Below are positions 5,182 through 10,059 of a stretch of 10,059 nucleotides of DNA, in pieces; the first letter of the stretch is position 1; each line of letters starts with the position of its first letter. The notes below the pieces were generated by a model. It had not been told where the DNA came from and did not search any database. It saw nothing but the letters and a program-made list of their open reading frames with translations. The stretch lies in the NCBI GenBank assembly GCA_039029515.1, contig JBCCFX010000152.1:1-10059 (forward strand), read 5' to 3'. A program made the translations under genes and the position numbers. This stretch comes from JBCCFX01 sp039029515 (GTDB lineage Bacteria; Planctomycetota; Phycisphaerae; Phycisphaerales; SM1A02).

Positions 5182-6402
5182 TCACTCGCTCGCCGAGCGA
5201 CACCATGACGCCAACTGGCCGATCGAAGTCCCGATGCCATCCGCGTCATCCGGCTGGTTCAACGTGCGCAACGAACGATGCGCCGCCGCCGCAATCGGTA
5301 CGAATCCATACTCCACCGACATCGCTCGTAAGTACTGACACACCTCACGCAACGCATCGCGCTGCGTCGACTCCGTCATCATTTCCAGCCGTTCCGCCGC
5401 ACGATGCACGAACTCCAGATACGACGGCAGAAGCTCGCGGACCTCACGCCGATCGCGCGCCGTGCACTCCAACACCGATGGCGGATCCAATGGACCCAGA
5501 TACGACATCAACTGCGCCAGCAACTCCTCATGCGCCACCGGCTGTACCAGCACCGACGACGCCCCGCCGGCGAGCACTGACACGTGCGATTCCGGCCGCG
5601 CATCCGCGGTCAACGCGATGATCGGGCCGTCATACCCCGCATCACGCAAGTCCTGCATGCCGAACGCGCCATCATCGTTCATCTGAATCAGTGAATGCAG
5701 CACGACGTCCGGCCGACCGCGGCGCACCGCGTTCACGCTCGACATCGCACTCGCTGCGGCCTGCACCGTCAGGCCGTTCTCTTCCAGCCGACGCTGCAAC
5801 ATGTCGCGCAGCGGACCCTTCGGCGCCGTCAACAGCACCGTGCCCGCAAGCTGAATGTGACGCGGCGCTTCTGCGGCGTCCTGCTTCGTGACCTCTTCGG
5901 GAAGTCGCGCGCCAAGAATCTCTCGCACGCGAATCGCCTTGTCGAACTCAATGCCGATCTCGTGACATGAATCCTGCACCAGGCGACAGTGACGAATCGT
6001 GCCCTCAACCGTGATCCCGCCACCAACGACCAACGGCAGGATGATCCGACACAGCGTCCCCGGATGCACATATCCGCCGTGCAGAATGCTCAGTCCCTGC
6101 GATGAAATGTTGCGCCCGTACACCAGGAAGCTGCTGACGAAACCATCCATATGCACCACCGTGAACGGCAGGTCGCGTCGACTGAAGTCGTACCGAACTG
6201 TCGATCGCGTCGGTGGAAGCAGATCCGGATCATCATCCAGCGTCTCAATGAGACGAAGCTGCTCGGTCGGGTTGAGCTGCAGCCGTCGCTTGAATTCAGG
6301 GCCGGGAAGAGGTTGCATCGTTGACGTCCGGGTCAGGCCGGCGGGAATTGCCGGTTCCGATACCACATCGACCTGTTCTCGCGTCGCCTTGGGTGACGCC
6401 AT
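5182..6402 (-). CDS. PilZ domain protein with degenerate receiver and HPt domains
   Basis: The 406-residue protein has three recognisable parts. Residues about 65-165 resemble a PilZ c-di-GMP-binding domain: NISSQG at 98-103 fits the (D/N)xSxxG motif, but the Arg motif is R70-x4-R75-R76 instead of RxxxR, so binding is uncertain. Residues about 186-300 fold like a response-regulator receiver (GTVLLTAPKGPLRDML, PDVVLHSLIQMNDDGA, IIALTADA, GGASSVLVQPV). The acidic pair is absent, the phospho-Asp position holds Ser or Leu (near 237-238), and the conserved Lys is Gln287. Residues about 315-400 resemble an HPt domain (ELLPSYLEFVHRAAERLE, then CQYLRAMSVEYGF), where Gln356 replaces the phospho-His. 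It is probably a cytoplasmic adaptor, not a phosphorelay step. The ATG at 6402 has only a weak GGAA upstream. The gene diverges from the FHA-GAF kinase. Confidence 0.82.
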   Translation of the reverse strand: MASPKATREQVDVVSEPAIPAGLTRTSTMQPLPGPEFKRRLQLNPTEQLRLIETLDDDPDLLPPTRSTVRYDFSRRDLPFTVVHMDGFVSSFLVYGRNISSQGLSILHGGYVHPGTLCRIILPLVVGGGITVEGTIRHCRLVQDSCHEIGIEFDKAIRVREILGARLPEEVTKQDAAEAPRHIQLAGTVLLTAPKGPLRDMLQRRLEENGLTVQAAASAMSSVNAVRRGRPDVVLHSLIQMNDDGAFGMQDLRDAGYDGPIIALTADARPESHVSVLAGGASSVLVQPVAHEELLAQLMSYLGPLDPPSVLECTARDRREVRELLPSYLEFVHRAAERLEMMTESTQRDALREVCQYLRAMSVEYGFVPIAAAAHRSLRTLNQPDDADGIGTSIGQLASWCRSASE

Positions 6403-6422
6403 CCGATTCCATGCGGTGCGAC

Positions 6423-6428
6423 GTTATA
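6423..6428 (-). promoter_or_regulatory. Likely -10 box (TATAAC on minus strand) for the PilZ gene
   Basis: On the minus strand TATAAC ends 20 bases before the ATG at 6402, which would give a short leader of about 12-14 bases. A TTGGCA lies upstream but 23 bases away, too far for a standard -35. Confidence 0.4.
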
Positions 6429-6546
6429 GGCCCGTCCCGCGCGCCACCGCTTGCCAATCTCGCCCCGATGCCACGCTGACAAGCTGCTCCAACAACATCA
6501 GCACGTCCGGGAACAATCGCGACGCGAATCCCGTCCGCCAATCCCC

Positions 6547-6552
6547 TACGAT
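6547..6552 (+). promoter_or_regulatory. Possible -10 box (TACGAT) giving a leaderless kinase message
   Basis: TACGAT ends 9 bases before the ATG at 6562, so transcription would begin within a few bases of the start codon. No Shine-Dalgarno sequence precedes this ATG and no clear -35 is seen. Confidence 0.33.
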
Positions 6553-6561
6553 GTGAATCGC

Positions 6562-8235
6562 ATGCTCGTGCTTCACGTCATCCAGGGCGCCGATCGCGGT
6601 CGACGGTTCGAACTCCCCGCCGGCGAACCGCAACTCATCGGCCGCTCGTCCGAAGCGCTGCCCATCACCGATACCACCGTCAGCCGACGCCACGCCGAAC
6701 TCACCCCCGATGATGATGCGTGGTTCATCCGCGACCTCGAATCCGCCAACGGTACATTTCTCAACGGACATCGACTCCATGGCGAACGCAAGGAACTCGC
6801 GCCCGGCGATCAGATCCGCTGCGGCTCCACGCTCCTGCTCTTCGTCGGCAGCCACGATGGTCCACGCGCCAGCACCCTCCAGATGATCAATGCCGATGCG
6901 CTCGACGTCACCGTCGAACGCACGCTCACCAACAGCGACTCCATGATCCTCGCCGCGCCCGATCCCGTCGCCGCCGCCATGGATCACCTCCGCGTTATCT
7001 ACGACCTCCACGCGCTCACCAGCGGCACGCTCGATCGCGGCGAACTCCTCGAACGCATCATGGATCTCATCTTCGAGGAATTCCGTCCCGATCGCGGCTT
7101 CATCCTGCTCGGCTCCGACGTCGATGGCGCGCTCGACCCAGCCGTCATGCGCTACCGCGAACGACCGAAGACCGTCGATGAAGGACGCATTCCCGTCAGC
7201 CGAACGATCATCCGGCACACGCTCGAACACTCCGAAGGTGTCCTCGCCACCAACGCGATGAACGACGACCGCTTCCGCAGCGGCGACTCCGTTCGAGACT
7301 ACGGCATTCGCTCCGCCGTCTGCGTGCCCATCGTCGCCGCCGACCGCACGTTCGGCGTGATCCACATCGACTCATCGCTCGCGAACTTCACGTTCACCGA
7401 TTCACAGTTGCGCCTGCTCACCGCCGTCGGACAACACACGGGACTCACGCTCCTCAGTGGCGAGATCGTGGCATCGCGCGTGCAGGTCGAACGCCTCGCG
7501 GCGATGGGTGAAGCCGTCGCATCGCTCAGCCATTCGATCAAGAACATCCTCCAGGGACTGCGCGGCGGCGCGGATGCCGTCGAACTCGCACTCAACCGCG
7601 ATGACCTCGCGCTCGCGAAGGAAGGCTGGCCGATCCTCGCGCGCAACCTCGATCGCATCGTCCGGCTGACCCTCAACATGCTCGCCTACTCCAAGCCGAG
7701 CACGCTGGATATTGAACTCACCGATCTCAACGGCCTCATCATGGAGGTCGTCGAACTCCTGCGCACGCCGTTCGAGAAGGTCGGCGCCGGCGTCATCACC
7801 GAGCTCGACCCCAACATGCCGCCGATGCCCGTGGATGCCAACGCCATCCATCAGGTCCTCATGAACCTGATCACCAACGCGATCGAAGCTGTCGCCACCG
7901 GCGAAGGCCTCATCACGATCCGCAGCCAGTACGACGGTGCCGACCATACGGCCCGGCTCGAGGTCACCGACAACGGCCCGGGAATCCCGCCGGAATGGCA
8001 GGAAGACATCTTCGAGGCCTTCGTCAGTCGCAAAGGCCAACGCGGCACCGGACTCGGCCTCTCCGTCTCACGGAAGATCGTCAGAGAGCACGGCGGCACG
8101 ATCACCGTTCGATCGCAAGTCGGTTCAGGCACGACATTTGCCGTCGTTCTGCCCAGCGATTACGAAGGCCTCCACGCCAGCGAGACACGTCCGCCGATGC
8201 CGATGTCCGGCGATGAATTCGATCAGGACTTCTGA
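6562..8235 (+). CDS. FHA-GAF sensor histidine kinase
   Basis: This 557-residue protein has no membrane segment or signal peptide, so it should sense in the cytoplasm. An FHA domain (about 3-95) shows GRSS (27-30), SRRH (41-44) and NGTFLNG (63-69), the loops that bind phosphothreonine. A GAF domain follows (about 145-300: VIYDLHALTSGTLDRGELLERI, GIRSAVCVPIV, FGVIHIDS). The kinase core has an H-box at 321-328 (SLSHSIKN, His324), an N-box (LMNLITNAIEAV, Asn439), the G1 box DNGPGIP (470-476), an F box near FEAFVSRKG and the G2 box GTGLGL (495-500). All catalytic parts look intact. The last 25 residues are an acidic, Pro/Met-rich tail. The ATG at 6562 is chosen because FHA begins directly after it; the frame is open back to a TTG at 6451. 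No intact receiver partner is encoded nearby. The divergent neighbour carries a dead receiver. Confidence 0.92.
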   Translation: MLVLHVIQGADRGRRFELPAGEPQLIGRSSEALPITDTTVSRRHAELTPDDDAWFIRDLESANGTFLNGHRLHGERKELAPGDQIRCGSTLLLFVGSHDGPRASTLQMINADALDVTVERTLTNSDSMILAAPDPVAAAMDHLRVIYDLHALTSGTLDRGELLERIMDLIFEEFRPDRGFILLGSDVDGALDPAVMRYRERPKTVDEGRIPVSRTIIRHTLEHSEGVLATNAMNDDRFRSGDSVRDYGIRSAVCVPIVAADRTFGVIHIDSSLANFTFTDSQLRLLTAVGQHTGLTLLSGEIVASRVQVERLAAMGEAVASLSHSIKNILQGLRGGADAVELALNRDDLALAKEGWPILARNLDRIVRLTLNMLAYSKPSTLDIELTDLNGLIMEVVELLRTPFEKVGAGVITELDPNMPPMPVDANAIHQVLMNLITNAIEAVATGEGLITIRSQYDGADHTARLEVTDNGPGIPPEWQEDIFEAFVSRKGQRGTGLGLSVSRKIVREHGGTITVRSQVGSGTTFAVVLPSDYEGLHASETRPPMPMSGDEFDQDF

Positions 8236-8273
8236 ACGAGTTATCGCGCGCGAAGTCATGTCCTGCTCGCCGC

Positions 8274-8301
8274 TTGCCGATACAACCCTCGCGCCTATCA
8301 T
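8274..8301 (+). promoter_or_regulatory. Candidate sigma70-type promoter for the clpP pair
   Basis: TTGCCG at 8274-8279 and TATCAT at 8296-8301 are separated by 16 bases. The start would be near 8308, giving a leader of about 95 bases before the TTG at 8402. This is the best -35/-10 pair in the window. Confidence 0.42.
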
Positions 8302-8401
8302 GCGCCGCCGTCACAGGTGATGAACGGTCGGGAAGTTCCTGATCGACGCCCGCTGACGGCATGCGACTTTCCCCTTGCGATCCAAGGAAGGCAGATCAGC
8401 C

Positions 8402-9061
8402 TTGAATCCATTCGACTATTCGTCAGCGCACTCCTCTCCCGATCTGGCCCGACAGCCGATCGCTCCCGTCGCCTCCGTGCAGTACCAGCGCACGCGTGAG
8501 ATGACACTCGATGAGCTCATGCTCGAGAATCGAGTCGTCTTCCTGGTCGGCGAGATCAATCAGGCGTCCGCCGCTCGCGTCATGATGCAGATGCTGTATC
8601 TCGAAGACCAGAAGCGCGGGCAGGAGATCAACTTCTACATCAACAGCCCCGGCGGCTCCGTGGATGACACCCTTGCCATCTACGACACCATGCAGTTCAT
8701 CAGCTCTGATGTCGCCACGTTCTGCATTGGACGAGCGTACTCAGGCGGTGCCGTGCTGCTTGCGTCGGGGAAGCCGGGTCGACGCCACATCCTCCCGCAC
8801 GCCAAGGTAATGATCCATCAGCCGTACGGGGGCGTGACCGGTCAGACGACCGACGTCCAGATCCAGGCCGAGCAGATCATCAAGGCGAAGCAGACGCTCA
8901 ACAAGATCCTCGCACGACACTCCGGGCAGCCGCTCGAACAGGTCGCCAAGGATTCCGAGCGCGACAAGTTCTTCTCCGCTCAGGAAGCCAAGGACTATGG
9001 CCTCGTCGATGAGGTCTTCCAGCTGCCTGATCCGACTGAGGACAAGAAGAAGAACGACTGA
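8402..9061 (+). CDS. clpP: ATP-dependent Clp protease proteolytic subunit, copy 1
   Basis: The 219-residue ClpP has a complete Ser-His-Asp triad: Ser114 in GRAYSGGAVLLASG, His139 in MIHQPYGG and Asp188 in SERDKFFSAQEAKDYGLVDEV. FYINSPGGSVDDTLAIYDTM (78-97) is the family's oxyanion and substrate-strand region. The segment before the Ser differs from standard ClpP (AYSGG where most have AASMG). The N-terminus is about 20 residues longer than usual and could be a propeptide or an altered axial loop. The C-terminal tail is highly charged (DPTEDKKKND). A TTG start at 8402 is chosen because AAGGAAGG lies at 8384-8391, 10 bases upstream; the frame is open to a TTG at 8375. ClpP forms tetradecameric barrels that degrade proteins fed by ClpX, ClpA or ClpC. 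It is 48 bases before a second clpP, so the two are probably co-transcribed. Confidence 0.93.
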   Translation: MNPFDYSSAHSSPDLARQPIAPVASVQYQRTREMTLDELMLENRVVFLVGEINQASAARVMMQMLYLEDQKRGQEINFYINSPGGSVDDTLAIYDTMQFISSDVATFCIGRAYSGGAVLLASGKPGRRHILPHAKVMIHQPYGGVTGQTTDVQIQAEQIIKAKQTLNKILARHSGQPLEQVAKDSERDKFFSAQEAKDYGLVDEVFQLPDPTEDKKKND

Positions 9062-9109
9062 TCGATCTACGACGCTCGTTTCGCGAGCGCTTTGAGGAAC
9101 ACGACACCA

Positions 9110-9706
9110 ATGTCAACGCTTGTGCCCATCGTTATCGAGAAGACCGGCCGTGGTGAACGGTCATACGACATCTTCTCGCGTCTGCTCAACGATCGCATCA
9201 TCTTCGTCGGCGGCCCGATCCACGACGAGATGGCGAACCTTGTTGTCGCGCAGCTGCTCTTCCTCGCCAATGAGGATGCCGACGCCGACATCAGCCTCTA
9301 CATCAACTCGCCGGGCGGATCCGTCACCGCGGGCATGGGCATCATCGACACGATGCGCTTCGTGCCTGCTGACGTCTGCACGTACATCATTGGTCAGGCG
9401 GCTTCGATGGGTTCGCTCATCGCCACCGCCGGCACCAAGGGCAAGCGTTACGCGTTGCCGCGTGCTCGCAACCTCATGCACCAGCCGTTGCTGTCGGGCG
9501 TGATGGAAGGTCAGGCGACTGATCTCGAAATCGAAGCCCGCGAAATGCTGCGTCTGCGTGAGATGATCTACGACCTGTACGCCACGACGACTGACCAGAG
9601 CGCCGAGAAGGTCGCCGAAGACTGCGAGCGCAACCTCTGGTTGTCCGCGACGGAGATGAACGAGTACGGCCTCGTCGACAAGGTCCTCGACAAGCTGCCT
9701 GGCTAA
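9110..9706 (+). CDS. clpP: ATP-dependent Clp protease proteolytic subunit, copy 2 (Asn at catalytic Asp position)
   Basis: At 198 residues this is the more standard ClpP in length. It begins LVPIVIEKTGRGERSYDIFS (4-23), as in most ClpP proteins, followed by RLLNDRIIFVGG, SLYINSPGGSVTAGMGIIDTM and GQAASMGSLIATAG with the nucleophile Ser99. His124 lies in RNLMHQPLLSG. Where most ClpP proteins have ERD with the triad Asp, this one reads CERNLWLSA, putting Asn175 there (codon AAC at 9632-9634). Listeria ClpP1 has the same Ser-His-Asn triad and works in mixed barrels with ClpP2, so a mixed assembly with copy 1 is a reasonable inference. The ATG at 9110 follows GAGGAA at 9094-9099 with 10 bases spacing. 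No clpX follows; an intrinsic terminator ends the unit. Confidence 0.95.
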   Translation: MSTLVPIVIEKTGRGERSYDIFSRLLNDRIIFVGGPIHDEMANLVVAQLLFLANEDADADISLYINSPGGSVTAGMGIIDTMRFVPADVCTYIIGQAASMGSLIATAGTKGKRYALPRARNLMHQPLLSGVMEGQATDLEIEAREMLRLREMIYDLYATTTDQSAEKVAEDCERNLWLSATEMNEYGLVDKVLDKLPG

Positions 9707-9735
9707 CACGGACGGCTGTATGAAGGGCAGTTCCC

Positions 9736-9760
9736 GTAGGCCGGGTTCTGCTGAACTCGG
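9736..9760 (+). repeat. Degenerate REP-like GTAG hairpin
   Basis: GTAGGCCGGG opens an 8-base stem, CCGGGTTC (9741-9748) with GAACTCGG (9753-9760), including one G-T wobble, around TGCT. It keeps the GTAG head and the preceding TTCCC seen at other copies but has drifted in the stem. It lies between the clpP stop and the terminator. Confidence 0.55.
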
Positions 9761-9792
9761 TATCTTCGAACAACGCACTGACTCACCCACCC

Positions 9793-9820
9793 AGCCGGTC
9801 GCATTCGCGACCGGCTTTTT
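9793..9820 (+). terminator. Intrinsic terminator of the clpP pair
   Basis: A perfect 10-base GC-rich stem, AGCCGGTCGC (9793-9802) and GCGACCGGCT (9807-9816), encloses the loop ATTC and is followed directly by a run of T (9816-9820). It lies 87 bases after the second clpP stop and is the only textbook rho-independent terminator in the window. Confidence 0.9.
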
Positions 9821-9831
9821 CATGCGCTCCT

Positions 9832-9862
9832 GTAGGGCGGCGGGTGTGCCCCCGCCGTGTTG
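9832..9862 (+). repeat. REP-like GTAG palindrome, copy 5 (type A)
   Basis: GTAGGGCGG with arms 9836-9844 and 9848-9856, loop TGT and tail GTGTTG. Two stem positions are mismatched (C:C and G:G), so this copy is decaying. Confidence 0.72.
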
Positions 9863-9895
9863 GTCTCTGGAACGCCACGTCTGAGCGCAGCTCCC

Positions 9896-9923
9896 GTAGG
9901 GCGGGTTCTCCGAACCCGCCGTC
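9896..9923 (+). repeat. REP-like GTAG palindrome, copy 6 (type B)
   Basis: GTAGGGCGG with a perfect 9-base stem, GGCGGGTTC (9900-9908) and GAACCCGCC (9912-9920), loop TCC. The downstream GTCCTCGAGCGGCGTGCG matches the sequence after copy 4. Confidence 0.8.
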
Positions 9924-9940
9924 CTCGAGCGGCGTGCGTT

Positions 9941-9962
9941 GACTCGCCGATGCCGGCGAGTC
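9941..9962. repeat. Perfect 8-base hairpin after REP copy 6
   Basis: GACTCGCC (9941-9948) and GGCGAGTC (9955-9962) enclose GATGCC. The stem can extend a few bases outward. It lacks the GTAG head and is probably an accompanying part of the type B unit. Confidence 0.55.
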
Positions 9963-9987
9963 GACATACCGCCCGCATCGCGCTCCC

Positions 9988-10011
9988 GTAGGGCGGGCTT
10001 TCAGGCCGCCG
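9988..10011 (+). repeat. REP-like GTAG palindrome, copy 7
   Basis: GTAGGGCGGGC followed by an imperfect stem, GGCGG (9992-9996) with CCGCC (10006-10010). It faces the inverted copy at 10035-10059. Confidence 0.7.
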
Positions 10012-10034
10012 TGATCCACCATCCGCCGTTCGTC

Positions 10035-10059
10035 GGCGGGGGCACAGCCCCCGCCCTAC
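10035..10059 (-). repeat. Inverted REP-like GTAG palindrome, copy 8
   Basis: On the minus strand this reads GTAGGGCGGGGGCTGTGCC onward. The stem is perfect: GGCGGGGGC (10035-10043) with GCCCCCGCC (10047-10055). The minus-strand GTAG occupies the last four bases of the window. It is the only copy in the opposite orientation. Confidence 0.78.

Noticed and set aside
6424..7365. Minus-strand open frame (313 codons) over the FHA-GAF region
   Set aside because: It is the shadow of a clear FHA-GAF kinase on the plus strand and has a low-complexity Gly/Ala/Asp-rich product.
8317..8499. Possible 60-codon upstream reading frame in the clpP leader
   Set aside because: It overlaps the clpP start in another frame, lacks a good Shine-Dalgarno site, and its Arg/Ser-rich product looks like a frame shadow.
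9161..9967. Minus-strand open frame (268 codons) over the second clpP and the repeats
   Set aside because: It is antisense to an unmistakable ClpP, and its first part is translated repeat sequence.

Overview
This is a GC-rich bacterial window. Its mix of genes and repeats is most consistent with a planctomycete, probably near Phycisphaerae. The hints are an FHA-GAF histidine kinase, a PilZ/pseudo-receiver protein, tandem clpP genes without clpX, a SucD with an insertion, and many short palindromic and heptad repeats between genes. No rRNA, tRNA or phylogenetic marker fixes the lineage, so this is inference. The content is mostly core housekeeping. I see no phage, plasmid, defence system, transposase gene or CRISPR array.

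Layout. Positions 1-324 hold the 3' part of an ArfB-type ribosome-rescue hydrolase. A heptad-repeat hairpin (337-402) separates it from holA, the DNA polymerase III delta subunit (422-1450). Then comes an unrecognised lipoprotein (1524-2774) with a strong Shine-Dalgarno site. A 434-base region without a convincing gene (2775-3208) precedes a small two-CBS-domain protein (3209-3643) and sucD (3797-4756), the succinyl-CoA ligase alpha subunit, here without an adjacent sucC. The 425-base gap between the convergent sucD and PilZ genes (4757-5181) is filled with REP-like GTAG palindromes, a long inverted repeat and heptad repeats.

The minus-strand gene at 5182-6402 encodes PilZ, receiver-like and HPt-like domains. 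The last two have lost their phosphotransfer residues. It diverges from an FHA-GAF histidine kinase (6562-8235). Two clpP genes follow (8402-9061 and 9110-9706), with a clear intrinsic terminator at 9793-9820. The second ClpP has Asn at the position of the catalytic Asp. The window ends in a second cluster of the same REP-like repeats, including an inverted, REPIN-like pair.

Functional themes are translation rescue, replication clamp loading, the TCA cycle, signalling and proteolysis. The most interesting points are the unusual ClpP pair, the phosphotransfer-dead PilZ protein beside a sensor kinase, and the structured repeat family, which shows compensatory base changes and an alternating two-type arrangement.
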